Source of the DNA: Aliidiomarina sp. B3213
GTDB taxonomy: Bacteria; Pseudomonadota; Gammaproteobacteria; Enterobacterales; Alteromonadaceae
Reading direction: 5' to 3'
Length of the DNA stretch: 64,000 nucleotides
Assembly (NCBI RefSeq): GCF_003290085.1
Contig: NZ_QMKJ01000001.1
Location: forward strand, 806,001 to 870,000
The position numbers and the translations under genes were made by a program. Below the pieces are notes generated by a model that was not told where the DNA came from, searched no databases, and worked only from the letters and a program-made list of their open reading frames with translations. Numbering within the stretch: the first letter of the stretch is position 1; every line of letters begins with the position of its first letter. Shown one piece after another: positions 28,779-38,997 of the stretch.

Positions 28779-31436
28779 TTGAACGCAACATCTCGTCCAA
28801 AAATCTGGACTTGGTTCCAACACGGATACTGGTTATTTAATGCCTTAGGTTTGGTATGTGTATTTTTGTTACCCAAAACGCCAGCTGTTGGTTTGCTGGT
28901 GGTTTTACTACTTGCCTCATTGGTTTATGGCTGGAAAACACGTTCGGGTTGGAAAGACAGCGAGCTTCATACAGCAACAGCTTCACCCGCATTTTTTGCA
29001 CCAAGTAGCACACAATTACTCCAGCAAGTTTTTAACGATTTACCCAATCGAGTTTATTGGTTCGACCAAAATATGAACTTTTTGGGTGCAAACCAAGCGT
29101 TCCTCAAAGATTTTGGCTTTCAACAACCTGAAGATATCATTGGTGAAAGTGTTGAAAACTTTGAAAGCTTTCAAGCCAATCAAGCCCTATTCAACTTCAC
29201 CACAGAAGATTTGAAAAATCAGGACAAGAACCTCCCCCGAGAGCTGTCGCTACAAATTACAGATGCGAACAACCAACAACGCTGGGTAGAGCATAGCTGT
29301 GTTCCTTTATACTCAGAATATGGCGAAGTTATTGGCGTGTTATGTAGTTACTACGACATTACTAGTGTACGCGCGGCCTCTGAGCAAATGGAAAAAGCGA
29401 AAATAGCTGCGGAACAAGCGAAAGATGAAGCAGAACATGCGAACCAGTCTAAAAGTGACTTTCTTGCCAATATGAGCCACGAAATTCGCACGCCGATAAA
29501 CGCTATTGTCGGAATGGCTAACCTTACATTAAAAACCGAGCTCGACGCTAAGCAAAAGCGTTACTTGAAAGTCATAGACAGTTCCTCTAAAGCTCTTCTC
29601 GGGGTTATTAACGATATCCTCGACTTTTCCAAAATCGAGGCTAATAAGCTTACGATTGAGCGAATTCCTTTCGACCTCGACGAAGTCTTAGGCACACTAG
29701 CCGATATGTTCGCCTACAAAGCCTATGACAAAGACCTAGAGTTTATTATCAACCTTCCAGCAAATATTCCCACGATGCTGCTGGGCGACCCAATGCGCTT
29801 AAGTCAGGTGTTGATCAACCTTGTGAGCAATGCCATTAAATTTACCGAAGAAGGTGAAATCTCCGTAACCTGTACTTTGCTCGAGCAAACTTCCAGTCAA
29901 ATTTACTTGCGTATTTCGGTTACCGACACTGGCATAGGTATGAGCGAAGAGCAGCGCGCAAACCTCTTTCAGGCATTCACCCAAGCCGACTCTTCTACCA
30001 CGAGGAAGTTTGGCGGAACAGGTTTAGGACTCACTATTTCGCGTCGTCTTATTACCCTTATGAACGGAGATATGGGTGTAACCAGTTCGCAAGGACAAGG
30101 TTCTACCTTCTACATTGAGTTGGCGTTACCTATTCAAAGCGACCAAGACGTGTCTCACCATCAACTCATATTAGAAAAGCTAAGCGGCACGCGTATTCTT
30201 GCCGTAGATGACAATTTAAGTACTCGTGAAATGCTATACGAAACACTCCGCTCATACGACATGGACGCAAAAGTGGCACGAACAGGTGAGCAAGCTCTCG
30301 ATATTCTACATGAGGCGGTGAAAAACGGAGAGCCCTACCAGGTAATGCTCATCGACTGGCGGCTACCTGGCATCGACGGCGTAACGTTAGTAGAGCGCGT
30401 ACACCAAGAGTTTAGTGAAGAAAATTGCCCGCAAATGATTATTGCGACGGGCTACTATGCTGAAGAATTAGCTGAAAAAGTTAAACAAGTTGGGGCCCGA
30501 GACTTTATTACCAAGCCTTACACAACAAACACGCTTGCGCGCGTCATTTCTTCAGCGGTATTCAAGACAAAATCACAGCTTGAAGACGGGCAGGCTTCGA
30601 AATCAGAACACAAAATTTCTGAGTCACTACGTAACGCGCCTATTTTGGTCGTCGAAGACAACGAAGTGAACCAGCATGTGGCCCGAGAAATACTGGAAAA
30701 CTTAGGTTTTCAGGTCGACATTGCAAATCATGGGCAAGAAGCCGTAGAGCAAGTTCAAAACCGCGTTTACGCGCTTGTTCTTATGGATATTCAAATGCCT
30801 ATTATGGACGGCTATAAAGCTTCAGAGTCGATTCGACAGCAGTTTAGTTATCAACAACTTCCTATATTAGCGATGACTGCGAATGCAATGAGTGGAGATA
30901 TAGAGAAGTCACTGGCTGCTGGTATGCAAGGACATATTCCTAAACCTATCGACGAAGAGTTCTTGATTAACCAGATCAACAAATGGGCATTACCAGGTCC
31001 ATACGAGCAGAAAGAAATTAAACCTAAAGTAGAAACAACGAGCGCACCCACTGTGCGTTACCCGATTGTAAAGGGTGTCGACTTCGAAGGTGCCTTAAAG
31101 CGCCTTAATCAGAACATAGGCCTTTATATTAAATTGGTGTCGCAACTTGTAGCACAATACAGACAAAGTGCTCAGAAAGTGTCTGACTTCATTTATAAAG
31201 GAAAGTACGATGAAGCCAGACGTTATTTTCACACCTTAAAAGGTGCGGCTGGTAATTTAGGGCTAAATGCATTGCACAAAAAGGCAGCTGCGTTAGAAAC
31301 TGCAGCAAGCGCGGAAGACTCCGGGGCAATTGCAGACCAAATTATGGGGTTAGAGACCCTGCTCGATCAAGCAGAGCAAGCGTCACATGACTTACAGATG
31401 GTTCAAACTGAATTAAACAACGAGACAAAGCAATGA
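28779..31436 (+). CDS. BarA-type hybrid sensor histidine kinase with two receivers and Hpt
   Basis: 885 residues. Two N-terminal membrane helices (about 18-51), a PAS domain (about 85-195, RVYWFDQNMNFLGANQAFL), a coiled linker, the HisKA domain with NMSHEIRTPINAIVG (H234), HATPase (NLVSNAIKFT, DTGIGM, FGGTGLGL), a first receiver (VDDNLS, LIDWRLPGIDG, ITKPY), a second receiver (VVEDNEVN, LMDIQMPIMDG, IPKPID) and a C-terminal Hpt domain (RRYFHTLKGAAGNLG). All phosphorelay residues are present. TTG at 28779 is the start, supported by AAGGAG 6 nt upstream. The output could be a UvrY/GacA-like regulator elsewhere, but the domain order is not diagnostic for BarA. Its last four bases overlap the start of a small membrane-protein gene. 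Confidence 0.93.
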   Translation: MNATSRPKIWTWFQHGYWLFNALGLVCVFLLPKTPAVGLLVVLLLASLVYGWKTRSGWKDSELHTATASPAFFAPSSTQLLQQVFNDLPNRVYWFDQNMNFLGANQAFLKDFGFQQPEDIIGESVENFESFQANQALFNFTTEDLKNQDKNLPRELSLQITDANNQQRWVEHSCVPLYSEYGEVIGVLCSYYDITSVRAASEQMEKAKIAAEQAKDEAEHANQSKSDFLANMSHEIRTPINAIVGMANLTLKTELDAKQKRYLKVIDSSSKALLGVINDILDFSKIEANKLTIERIPFDLDEVLGTLADMFAYKAYDKDLEFIINLPANIPTMLLGDPMRLSQVLINLVSNAIKFTEEGEISVTCTLLEQTSSQIYLRISVTDTGIGMSEEQRANLFQAFTQADSSTTRKFGGTGLGLTISRRLITLMNGDMGVTSSQGQGSTFYIELALPIQSDQDVSHHQLILEKLSGTRILAVDDNLSTREMLYETLRSYDMDAKVARTGEQALDILHEAVKNGEPYQVMLIDWRLPGIDGVTLVERVHQEFSEENCPQMIIATGYYAEELAEKVKQVGARDFITKPYTTNTLARVISSAVFKTKSQLEDGQASKSEHKISESLRNAPILVVEDNEVNQHVAREILENLGFQVDIANHGQEAVEQVQNRVYALVLMDIQMPIMDGYKASESIRQQFSYQQLPILAMTANAMSGDIEKSLAAGMQGHIPKPIDEEFLINQINKWALPGPYEQKEIKPKVETTSAPTVRYPIVKGVDFEGALKRLNQNIGLYIKLVSQLVAQYRQSAQKVSDFIYKGKYDEARRYFHTLKGAAGNLGLNALHKKAAALETAASAEDSGAIADQIMGLETLLDQAEQASHDLQMVQTELNNETKQ

Positions 31437-31609
31437 TTAGACTACTCTTCTTAATACCACTAGTGCTCTGCCTCATTTGGGTATTTTACTTACAAACAAG
31501 GGGCTACAGCCTCAAACAAGGAAAACAAGGGTTCTTGTATATCCTCATTTTCAGCTGTGTTATCGCTGCGTTTTACACGTTAATGATGTGGCTTACGCAG
31601 CTCGACTAG
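31433..31609 (+). CDS. Small two-helix membrane protein overlapping the hybrid kinase gene
   Basis: A 58-residue frame starting at the ATG within ATGA, so it overlaps the kinase stop codon by 4 nt, a standard coupling arrangement. It starts MIRLLFLIPLVLCLIWVFYL (helix 1, about residues 3-20), has a short polar loop QTRGYSLKQGKQG, then a second helix FLYILIFSCVIAAFYTLMMW, and ends TQLD. A positive loop between two helices suggests a hairpin with both ends in the periplasm. It ends 5 nt before the oadB stop on the other strand. The family is not recognised. The coding call rests on the overlap geometry and coherent membrane topology. Confidence 0.7.
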   Translation: MIRLLFLIPLVLCLIWVFYLQTRGYSLKQGKQGFLYILIFSCVIAAFYTLMMWLTQLD

Positions 31610-31614
31610 TTCAT

Positions 31615-32745
31615 TTAGCCAACAAGTGCCAATAGAACACCTGCAGCAACCGCAGAGCCAAGTACGCCGGCGACGTTTGGTCCCATGGCATGCATCAGCA
31701 AGAAGTTCTGCGGATCGGCTTTTAAGCCTTCCTTGTTCACCACTCGCGCGGCCATAGGCACTGCAGACACCCCAGCAGCACCAATAAGCGGATTTATTGG
31801 CTGCTTGCTAAATACGTTCATAAGCTTCGCCATAAGCACGCCGGCTGCTGTTCCAATAACAAAGGCAATCGCACCGAGTACCAAAATGCCTAGCGTTTGC
31901 ACCGATAAAAACTTGGCAGCTGACAACTGTGCGCCCACAGACAAGCCAAGGAAAATCGTTACAATATTAATGAGCTCATTCTGCGCGGCACCACTTAGAC
32001 GCTCTACTACGCCGCTTTCGCGCATCAGATTCCCCAAGCAAAACATTCCCACCAAAGGAGCAGCGGTAGGCAACAGCATCGCAGTAAGTAATAACACTAA
32101 CAATGGAAATAGAATTTTCGCACGTTTAGACACAGGCTTAAGCTGCACCATACGAATTTTTCGCTCTTTCTCGTTTGTTAATAAACGCATAACCGGCGGT
32201 TGAATAATCGGTACAAGAGCCATGTAAGAATATGCAGCCACAGCAATGGGACCCAATAGTTCTGGTGCCAACTGTGATGCTAGATAAATAGCGGTTGGAC
32301 CATCTGCCCCACCAATAATCGCGATAGCCGATGCTTGTTGAAGTGTAAACTCGAGTCCTGGCACAACATTCAAAGCCACCGCACCAATCAAGGTTGCGAA
32401 AATACCAAATTGAGCCGCGGCGCCAAGTACCATGACCTTCGGGTTAGCCAACAATGCGCCAAAGTCCGTCAGTGCACCAACACCCATAAAGATCAGCAAC
32501 GGAAATACACCTGTACTGATACCCGCCGCATAAAGGTAATACAGCAAGCCACCGTCTTCGTTTAATCCGGCCAATGGAATATTGGTCAGGATGGCTCCAA
32601 AACCAATAGGAAGTAGTAGCAAGGGTTCAAACTTATGGACTACGGCTAGGTAAATAAGCAATAAGCCTACCGCTATCATCGCAGCCATGCCGAGAGACAG
32701 CGAGCCAACTCCTGTTGACTCCCAAAGTGTATTAAGAATGTCCAT
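31615..32745 (-). CDS. oadB: Sodium-pumping decarboxylase beta subunit
   Basis: 376 residues, polytopic, of the OadB/GcdB/MmdB family that couples decarboxylation of carboxybiotin to Na+ export. Family motifs: [49 protein letters not shown] (the key Asp of the pump), and [19 protein letters not shown] near the C-terminus. The length fits the shorter form of the family. Last gene of oadG-oadA-oadB, 5 nt after oadA. Confidence 0.95.
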   Translation of the reverse strand: MDILNTLWESTGVGSLSLGMAAMIAVGLLLIYLAVVHKFEPLLLLPIGFGAILTNIPLAGLNEDGGLLYYLYAAGISTGVFPLLIFMGVGALTDFGALLANPKVMVLGAAAQFGIFATLIGAVALNVVPGLEFTLQQASAIAIIGGADGPTAIYLASQLAPELLGPIAVAAYSYMALVPIIQPPVMRLLTNEKERKIRMVQLKPVSKRAKILFPLLVLLLTAMLLPTAAPLVGMFCLGNLMRESGVVERLSGAAQNELINIVTIFLGLSVGAQLSAAKFLSVQTLGILVLGAIAFVIGTAAGVLMAKLMNVFSKQPINPLIGAAGVSAVPMAARVVNKEGLKADPQNFLLMHAMGPNVAGVLGSAVAAGVLLALVG

Positions 32746-32750
32746 TTTGG

Positions 32751-34535
32751 TTACTCTCCCTGCAGGCTAATTAACGCCTCTCCAGTCTGAACACTTGCGC
32801 CTTCTGCGACGTGTAAATCTTGAACTATGCCGCCCTCTTCAGCTCTGATCTCAGTTTCCATTTTCATCGCTTCAAGAATAATAACGACATCCCCTGCTGC
32901 GACCTGATCACCTTTCTTCACAAGGATTTTCCAGACGTTGCCTGACAATGGAGCATTTATTTCAGCACCATTTCCAGTCGTGCTAGGAGCAGGTTGAGCA
33001 TCTTCTTTTTGAGATGAGGTTTGTTTAATGTTTTGCAGACTACCATTCGGACCTACTTCAACATTGAACACCTTGCCGTCCACTCGCACATCATAAGTTT
33101 CTGAGCCGGTATTTGATTGAGGAGTTGCTGAACTGGTCGTTTCTTCTCCCGTTGGAGCTGGCTCAAAAGCATCTGGGTTATTTCTATTTTCAAGAAACTT
33201 AAGCCCTACCTGTGGGAACAACGCATATGTGAGTACGTCGTCATCTAAATCTTCAGCAAGTTCGATGTTAGACGCTTTGGCTTTTTCTTGAAGCTCACTC
33301 TTGATGCTATCAAATTCGTTCTCAAGCAAATCCGCTGGTCTGCATGTAATGGCTTCGCCACCGTCAAGCACGCGTTTTTGAATGTCTTCGTTCACTGGTG
33401 CAGCTGTAGCGCCATACTCACCTTTCAGTACAGCAGCTGTTTCCTTCGAAATAGACTTGTACCGTTCCCCAGTAAGAACGTTTAATACAGCTTGAGTACC
33501 AACAATTTGAGAGGTTGGTGTAACCAGAGGAATAAAACCTAAATCTTCTCTAACCTTTGGTATCTCGGCGAGTACTTCATCAAATTTATCCGCAGCCCCC
33601 TGCTCACGCAGTTGATTTTCCATATTCGTAAGCATGCCACCTGGAACTTGTGCCAACAGAATTCGCGCATCAATGCCTTTAAGCGCACCTTCAAACTTGG
33701 CGTATTTTTTCCGTACTCCACGGAAATATGTAGCAATCTCTTCCAAACGCTCGAGAGAAAGACCTGTATCGCGCTCAGAGCCTTCCGTTGTTGCAACAAT
33801 AGTTTCAGTTGCTGTGTGGCCATAAGTCATGCTCATGGAAGATACAGCGGTGTCTAACATGTCTATTCCAGCATCGATGGCTTTCATGTACGTTGCAGTA
33901 CTTAAACCAGTTGTTGCGTGGCATTGCATGGCGATAGGAATAGAAACTCGCTTTTTCAAGCCAGTGATTAATTCATGTGCATCGTACGGACGTAAAAGCC
34001 CGGCCATGTCTTTGATACAAATCGAATGACATCCCAAAGACTCAAGCTCTTCAGCCATATCTAACCATTTCTCAAGCGTATGCACCGGGCTCACTGTATA
34101 AGACATTGTGCCTTGAGCATGTCCGTCATTGTCTATGGTTGCTTGAATAGCCGTCTTTAGGTTACGTACATCATTCATGGCGTCGAAAATTCTGAAAACA
34201 TCTACACCATTCGTTTTAGCACGCTCCACAAAGCGCTTTACTACGTCATCAGCATAATGACGATAGCCTAATAGGTTTTGTCCGCGCAGCAGCATTTGCT
34301 GAGGCGTGTTTGGCATTGCCTTCTTAATTTCTCTTAAGCGCTCCCAAGGATCTTCGCCTAAATAACGAATGCAAGAGTCAAAAGTCGCGCCACCCCAGCT
34401 CTCCATAGACCAATAACCAACTTGGTCTAGCTTCTCAGCAATAGGAAGCATGTCTTCTAGTCTAAACCGCGTTGCCAACAATGATTGGTGAGCGTCTCTT
34501 AGCACTAGTTCTGTTAGTTTTAATGGCTGACTCAT
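32751..34535 (-). CDS. oadA: Oxaloacetate decarboxylase alpha subunit (carboxyltransferase + biotin carrier)
   Basis: 594 residues. The carboxyltransferase domain starts [19 protein letters not shown] and includes the metal-binding segments [10 protein letters not shown] and MQCHATTG. It is followed by the conserved carboxylase domain, a Ser/Thr/Gln-rich linker (about 480-520) and a C-terminal biotinyl domain with EAMKMETE (K558 biotinylated). Pyruvate carboxylase subunit B is similar, but the adjacent gamma and beta subunit genes identify a sodium-pumping decarboxylase. It overlaps the oadG stop by 4 nt (ATGA). Confidence 0.95.
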   Translation of the reverse strand: MSQPLKLTELVLRDAHQSLLATRFRLEDMLPIAEKLDQVGYWSMESWGGATFDSCIRYLGEDPWERLREIKKAMPNTPQQMLLRGQNLLGYRHYADDVVKRFVERAKTNGVDVFRIFDAMNDVRNLKTAIQATIDNDGHAQGTMSYTVSPVHTLEKWLDMAEELESLGCHSICIKDMAGLLRPYDAHELITGLKKRVSIPIAMQCHATTGLSTATYMKAIDAGIDMLDTAVSSMSMTYGHTATETIVATTEGSERDTGLSLERLEEIATYFRGVRKKYAKFEGALKGIDARILLAQVPGGMLTNMENQLREQGAADKFDEVLAEIPKVREDLGFIPLVTPTSQIVGTQAVLNVLTGERYKSISKETAAVLKGEYGATAAPVNEDIQKRVLDGGEAITCRPADLLENEFDSIKSELQEKAKASNIELAEDLDDDVLTYALFPQVGLKFLENRNNPDAFEPAPTGEETTSSATPQSNTGSETYDVRVDGKVFNVEVGPNGSLQNIKQTSSQKEDAQPAPSTTGNGAEINAPLSGNVWKILVKKGDQVAAGDVVIILEAMKMETEIRAEEGGIVQDLHVAEGASVQTGEALISLQGE

Positions 34536-34771
34536 TTTTGACTCCCCTTGTCCTTACGGTACTGCTTCACAGCAACAGCGATGGCCGCAACTATGGAAGA
34601 ATGATCTGAAGTATTGGTCGATGTGGCAGTTTCACGTTGAGCGGGTTCTTTACTCGGTGCGATCCAACCTAAGATATAGGTGACCGTAGTTAATACGAGC
34701 AAGAACAAAAAGACTACGCCCATTCCTGCAAACATGAGTTCAACTGCGTTTGTAATTAATTGATTCGACAT
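34532..34771 (-). CDS. oadG: Oxaloacetate decarboxylase gamma subunit
   Basis: 79 residues with one N-terminal membrane helix ([23 protein letters not shown]) and a hydrophilic tail, the layout of OadG, which anchors the alpha subunit to the beta subunit. First gene of the operon, overlapping oadA by 4 nt. A 7-bp inverted repeat lies 27 nt upstream of its ATG. Confidence 0.92.
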   Translation of the reverse strand: MSNQLITNAVELMFAGMGVVFLFLLVLTTVTYILGWIAPSKEPAQRETATSTNTSDHSSIVAAIAVAVKQYRKDKGSQK

Positions 34772-34797
34772 AAACTCGCGCTCTTCTGAATTTAATA

Positions 34798-34815
34798 TTT
34801 ACTCCAACGAGTAAA
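34798..34815. promoter_or_regulatory. Inverted repeat upstream of oadG
   Basis: TTTACTC (34798-34804), 4-nt spacer CAAC, GAGTAAA (34809-34815): a perfect 7-bp dyad 27-44 nt upstream of the first oad gene. It fits an operator or a 5'-UTR hairpin; no regulator is assigned. Confidence 0.4.
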
Positions 34816-34911
34816 TGAATTATCTAAGTGTACAGAACGCGCAGAAATATTCGAGGGTACAAGGCAAGGAAATGCCGTGTCATTTGTAATAGTAGATATA
34901 AAACAAGGAAA

Positions 34912-34988
34912 TGGCGCGCTCGGGAGGACTCGAACCTCCAACCGCCTGGTTCGTAGCCAGGTACTCTATCCAGTTGAGCTACGAGCGC
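34912..34988 (-). tRNA. tRNA-Arg (anticodon ACG), copy 2
   Basis: 77 nt with encoded CCA (TGG at 34912-34914 on the plus strand). Acceptor GCGCTCG/CGAGCGC, D arm AGCTCAACTGGATAGAGTA, anticodon stem CTGGC-TACGAAC-CAGG type with ACG, and T arm GGAGGTTCGAGTCCTCC. Identical body to the upstream copy. A34 would be deaminated to inosine. Confidence 0.96.
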
Positions 34989-35014
34989 ATCATAAAGTTG
35001 GTATGTGTTAAAAC

Positions 35015-35091
35015 TGGCGCGCTCGGGAGGACTCGAACCTCCAACCGCCTGGTTCGTAGCCAGGTACTCTATCCAGTTGAGCTACGAGCGC
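35015..35091 (-). tRNA. tRNA-Arg (anticodon ACG), copy 1
   Basis: 77 nt, same cloverleaf as the copy 26 bases further along the minus strand, with encoded CCA. Part of a tRNA-Ser, Arg, Arg unit read leftward. Confidence 0.96.
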
Positions 35092-35102
35092 GTTGTTTTA
35101 AC

Positions 35103-35195
35103 TGGCGGTGAGGGAGGGATTCGAACCCTCGATAGGGCTACAAACCCTATACTCCCTTAGCAGGGGAGCGCCTTCAGCCTCTCGGCCACCTCACC
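35103..35195 (-). tRNA. tRNA-Ser (anticodon GCT)
   Basis: 93 nt with the long variable arm of class II tRNAs. Acceptor GGTGAGG/CCTCACC, anticodon loop CTGCTAA (GCT), and T arm GAGGGTTCGAATCCCTC, with encoded CCA. First tRNA of the unit. Confidence 0.96.
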
Positions 35196-35212
35196 GCGAC
35201 TTGTGGGCGTGA

Positions 35213-35240
35213 ATTCTAGAGAAATTAGCGAATATGTCAA
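35213..35240 (-). promoter_or_regulatory. Promoter of the Ser-Arg-Arg tRNA unit
   Basis: On the minus strand: TTGACA (35240-35235), 16-nt spacer, TAGAAT (35218-35213), about 17 nt before tRNA-Ser. Near-consensus, as usual for stable RNA genes. Confidence 0.8.
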
Positions 35241-35302
35241 CGCTTTTTAGGAATTCTTCCACTGATTGCGGTTTTAATAGCCAAAATGATTCAATTTCGG
35301 TC

Positions 35303-35327
35303 AAAAAAACCGGCGAAGAGCCGGTTT
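35303..35327 (-). terminator. Terminator of csrA
   Basis: AAACCGGC (35307-35314), loop GAAGA, GCCGGTTT (35320-35327). On the minus strand it is followed by a T run. It lies 15 nt beyond the csrA stop. Confidence 0.9.
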
Positions 35328-35341
35328 CTTAAATTTAAACT

Positions 35342-35533
35342 TTATTCGTCAGCAGTGTCGTTCCCGTCTTTTTCCTGCTGAATTCTCATGTATATCTCTT
35401 CCCGATGTACCGAGACATCCTTGGGCGCATTAACACCAATACGCACCTGATTTCCCTTTACACCCAGAACAGTCACGGTGACGTCATCACCGATCATGAG
35501 TGTTTCACCTACCCGGCGGGTTAAGATTAGCAT
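35342..35533 (-). CDS. csrA: Carbon storage regulator CsrA
   Basis: 63-residue RNA-binding regulator that binds GGA motifs in mRNA leaders. The sequence [18 protein letters not shown], with [19 protein letters not shown], is the CsrA core with the RNA-contacting R44-equivalent in VHREE. Downstream of alaS, as in most gammaproteobacteria, but separated by 242 nt. A BarA-type kinase in this window is a plausible upstream controller through Csr sRNAs elsewhere; that link is inference. Confidence 0.97.
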   Translation of the reverse strand: MLILTRRVGETLMIGDDVTVTVLGVKGNQVRIGVNAPKDVSVHREEIYMRIQQEKDGNDTADE

Positions 35534-35634
35534 TTAGTTGGCTCCTTCAATACCGATTCCAAATAGGCTTCGAGTTTCCCACTGAAGCGCTACTGCGCAC
35601 GCATAGTATCAAGTTGATTAAGAATGACACTATA

Positions 35635-35665
35635 ACATAAGTAGTATATTAATTATTACTTATGT
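35635..35665. promoter_or_regulatory. AT-rich inverted repeat upstream of csrA
   Basis: ACATAAGTA (35635-35643) and TACTTATGT (35657-35665), a perfect 9-bp dyad with a 13-nt AT-only-rich spacer, about 102-132 nt upstream of the csrA ATG and downstream of alaS. Candidate operator or promoter-proximal site. Confidence 0.4.
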
Positions 35666-35775
35666 AAACAGCACCTGCTGACCTTGCTCTCTAACAAAAA
35701 GCATAGCACAACTTATTAAGTCAGGAGTAACAACATTTCAAAACAGCGCTGAAATTAATAGGTTATGCGACCAAA

Positions 35776-38385
35776 CTATCCAAGCTTTTCATTTAACCAT
35801 GTTTTGGCTTCAGCCAATGCTTTCTCTGTGTGTGCTGGTTCGTTACCACCGGCTTGAGCCATATCAGGCCGTCCGCCACCTTTACCACCAACATATCCAG
35901 CAGCTACGTTTACTAGCTCACCAGCCTTAACTTTGCCTGTTAGTCCTTTTGACACACCTGCAATTAAACTTACTTTGTCATCACCAGGGACGGCAATAAG
36001 TACAATACCTTCTTGTAAGCGTGTTTTCAGTTGGTCTACTAACTCGCGCAAGCCCTTAGGATCTGCACCCGGTATAGAAGCAATAACGGTTTTTACACCA
36101 TGAATCATTTCCGGAGAATCTGCGAGCTTGGCTCCAGCTTCAGCCGATGCTGCTTTCTGCAAATCAGCAAGTTCTTTCTCTAAGCCTCTTTGCTTCTCAA
36201 GTACCTGTTGGATACGCTCCGAAACTTTATTTGGATCGGTTTTCAATACAGAAGCCAGTGTTCGCAACTGTTCAGACTGCCCTTGCATAAATGCCAATGC
36301 AGCATCTCCGGTAACCGCTTCAATACGGCGTACGCCTGATGCGATACCGCCCTCAGACAAAATACGGAATAAGCCAATGTCGCCTGTGCGTTCAACATGC
36401 GTGCCACCACACAATTCCATAGAGTATTCCCCCATGGAAACAACACGGACATCGTCGTCATATTTTTCGCCAAACAATGCCATTGCGCCAGCTGCTTTTG
36501 CTTCTTCGATAGGCATCACTTGCGTTTTCAAAGTGTGATTTGCCAACACCTGTTGGTTCACCTGAAGTTCAATGGCCTTCAATTCATCCGCTGTTAAGGC
36601 TTGGCTATGGGAAAAGTCAAAGCGGAAACGCTCAGCTTCAACTAACGAACCTTTCTGGTTTACATGGTCGCCAAGAATGTTTTTCAACGCAGCGTGAATT
36701 AAATGGGTTGCGGAGTGATTACGCTTTATAGCCGCTCGGCGCTCAGCATTAATAACCGCCTCGACCTTATCACCCACTTTCAAAGCTTGAGTAGCCTTAC
36801 CCACATGGCCAATCCCCTTTCCTAGGTATTGGGTGTCTTGTACTACGAAAACTTCACTACTTGCCTTGTTAAACACGCCTTGGTCGCCAACCTGACCACC
36901 ACTTTCTGCATAAAAAGGAGTTTGCGCCAGCACAACAGTTGCCTCTGTGCCCGGAGCAACAGCGTCTACCGCACTACCCTCAACGAATAGTTCAACGACT
37001 TCGGCCTGGTCTTTTTGTGTTTCTGTATAGCCAACAAAGTCAGTTACAGTGGCTGAAGTAACTTGAGCGTTGTAATCAACGCCAAAGTTTGAAGCTTTTT
37101 GCGCGCGTTCACGCTGCTCGGCCATCGCGTCATCGAAACCCTTCTGGTCGATTTTAATACCTTTTTCGCGGGTAATGTCGGCCGTTAAATCAAGCGGAAA
37201 TCCATATGTGTCATAAAGTTTAAACGCAACATCGCCAGCCAGAACGTCACCTTCAGTTAAGTCGGACATAGCGTCTTCTAACAAACTTAATCCGCGCTGC
37301 ACAGTTCTAGCAAACTGGTCTTCTTCTTGCTGCAACGCTTTTACAATAGCCTTTTCGGCCTTCGCTAATTCAGGGAATGCGTCGCCCATAAGACGAACCA
37401 ATTCTGCAACTAACTTATGGAAAAATGGTTCACTGGTACCAAGCTTATGCCCATGACGAATAGCACGGCGAATAATACGACGCAAAACGTAACCGCGTCC
37501 CTCGTTAGAAGGCAAAACACCGTCCGTAATTAAAAACGAACAGCTACGAATGTGGTCTGCAATTACACGTAAAGACTGCTGCGAAAGATCGCTAGTGTGC
37601 GTAAGTTCAGCTGCTTTATTGATGAGCGCAACGAAGGTATCAGTTTCATAGTTCGAGTGAACATGCTGCATTACCGCCGCAATGCGCTCTAATCCCATAC
37701 CGGTGTCAATTGAAGGGTTCGGCAATGGGTCTAGCGTACCGTCGGCTTGACGGTTGTACTGCATGAAAACTAAATTCCAAATTTCGATGTATCGGTCACC
37801 GTCTTCTTCAGGAGTTCCCGGAGGACCGCCCCACACTTCTTCGCCGTGATCATAAAAGATCTCAGAGCATGGACCACATGGCCCGGTATCACCCATCTGC
37901 CAGAAATTATCTTTTGCGCCAATACGGCTGATACGGTCTTCATTTACGCCAATTTCTTGCGCCCAGATATCGTATGCTTCGTCGTCTTCTTCAAACACCG
38001 TTACCCAAAGCTTTTCTTTAGGTAGTTTCAGTTCTTCAGTTAAGAAAGACCAAGCATACTGAATAGCTTCGCGCTTAAAGTAGTCACCAAAACTAAAGTT
38101 ACCCAGCATCTCAAAAAACGTATGGTGACGTGCGGTATAGCCTACATTTTCTAAATCATTATGTTTACCACCAGCTCTTACGCAGCGCTGAGAGCTTGTC
38201 GCACGGGTGTAGTTTCGCTTGTCAGTCCCTAAAAATACGTCTTTAAAAGGCACCATTCCGGCATTGGTAAATAACAGTGTTGCATCGTTTCCGGGAATCA
38301 ATGAACCACTAGGAACCACAGTGTGGCCACGGTCTTCAAAAAATTTAAAAAACGCAGAACGAATTTCAGCACTTGTCATACTCAT
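35776..38385 (-). CDS. alaS: Alanyl-tRNA synthetase
   Basis: 869 residues. Class II aminoacylation core at the N-terminus ([46 protein letters not shown]), editing domain with [11 protein letters not shown] and the zinc-site CGGTH, and the C-Ala oligomerisation domain ending in [12 protein letters not shown]. Complete. Two close in-frame ATGs (38385 and 38379) are possible; the first is listed. It follows recX by about 100 nt and precedes csrA. Confidence 0.97.
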   Translation of the reverse strand: MSMTSAEIRSAFFKFFEDRGHTVVPSGSLIPGNDATLLFTNAGMVPFKDVFLGTDKRNYTRATSSQRCVRAGGKHNDLENVGYTARHHTFFEMLGNFSFGDYFKREAIQYAWSFLTEELKLPKEKLWVTVFEEDDEAYDIWAQEIGVNEDRISRIGAKDNFWQMGDTGPCGPCSEIFYDHGEEVWGGPPGTPEEDGDRYIEIWNLVFMQYNRQADGTLDPLPNPSIDTGMGLERIAAVMQHVHSNYETDTFVALINKAAELTHTSDLSQQSLRVIADHIRSCSFLITDGVLPSNEGRGYVLRRIIRRAIRHGHKLGTSEPFFHKLVAELVRLMGDAFPELAKAEKAIVKALQQEEDQFARTVQRGLSLLEDAMSDLTEGDVLAGDVAFKLYDTYGFPLDLTADITREKGIKIDQKGFDDAMAEQRERAQKASNFGVDYNAQVTSATVTDFVGYTETQKDQAEVVELFVEGSAVDAVAPGTEATVVLAQTPFYAESGGQVGDQGVFNKASSEVFVVQDTQYLGKGIGHVGKATQALKVGDKVEAVINAERRAAIKRNHSATHLIHAALKNILGDHVNQKGSLVEAERFRFDFSHSQALTADELKAIELQVNQQVLANHTLKTQVMPIEEAKAAGAMALFGEKYDDDVRVVSMGEYSMELCGGTHVERTGDIGLFRILSEGGIASGVRRIEAVTGDAALAFMQGQSEQLRTLASVLKTDPNKVSERIQQVLEKQRGLEKELADLQKAASAEAGAKLADSPEMIHGVKTVIASIPGADPKGLRELVDQLKTRLQEGIVLIAVPGDDKVSLIAGVSKGLTGKVKAGELVNVAAGYVGGKGGGRPDMAQAGGNEPAHTEKALAEAKTWLNEKLG

Positions 38386-38487
38386 GGAATGCTATCCCGA
38401 ATTAACTTATTGGATTTACAACTGAAGCGCTCTCGCAACTATGCGAAAACGCGTGAAATTAAGGCGAAAATATACCACGCTTTGGCG

Positions 38488-38997
38488 TTAGAATATAGCG
38501 TGTTCCCAGTCCCAATCATCGCTTTCTGTAACGTCAATCGCGTAACGAATGTGATCAGGCAAAAAGCCTCGGCTAGCAAGAAACCTTTGTCTCTTGGCAA
38601 GGGCTTTTAAGTCGCCTTTTGCCGGCTCTCTAAACTTTCTTACCAATGTTTCTACAGCCAATGTTTTCCAGTCAACGTCTTCAACGCTCATCGCCTCTTC
38701 CATTTGCGAGGAGTGAATTCCCTTTTGCATAAGATCGGACTTGATCTTCAAAGGTCCACGGCGTTGCATAATCCGTTGCCGCACAAACCCTTCGCTAAAC
38801 CTTTGATCGGATTGCCAACCCCTTTCCTGAAGTTTGTTAAGTACGCGCAGCACTGCATCACTCTCGAAACCCTTTTGGATTAACTTACGCTTCAGCTCCA
38901 CATAGCTGTGTTCACGTCGACTAAGTAATCCAACTGCACGCTCTTCAATTTGCGACTCGTCGTCGTTCAATTCCTGTTGCGGGTCTTTGTTTTTCAT
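38488..38997 (-). CDS. recX: Regulatory protein RecX
   Basis: 169 residues in the usual RecX range. Three-helix repeats are visible: LLSRREHSYVELKRKLIQKGF, VLRVLNKLQERGWQSDQRFSEGFV, and the C-terminal KRQRFLASRGFLPDHIRYAI. It inhibits or modulates RecA filaments. Its start overlaps the stop of the deiminase gene by 4 nt (ATGA), whereas recX normally follows recA directly; here recA is not adjacent. alaS lies downstream as usual. Confidence 0.92.
   Translation of the reverse strand: MKNKDPQQELNDDESQIEERAVGLLSRREHSYVELKRKLIQKGFESDAVLRVLNKLQERGWQSDQRFSEGFVRQRIMQRRGPLKIKSDLMQKGIHSSQMEEAMSVEDVDWKTLAVETLVRKFREPAKGDLKALAKRQRFLASRGFLPDHIRYAIDVTESDDWDWEHAIF

Noticed and set aside
28701-28823. 41-residue N-terminal extension of GshA
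   Set aside because: Would overlap the divergent kinase start and has no family counterpart; ATG 28700 matches the family.
34911-35111. 66-residue frame over the tRNA-Arg pair
   Set aside because: Antisense to two tRNA genes; repeated peptide reflects the tRNA duplication.
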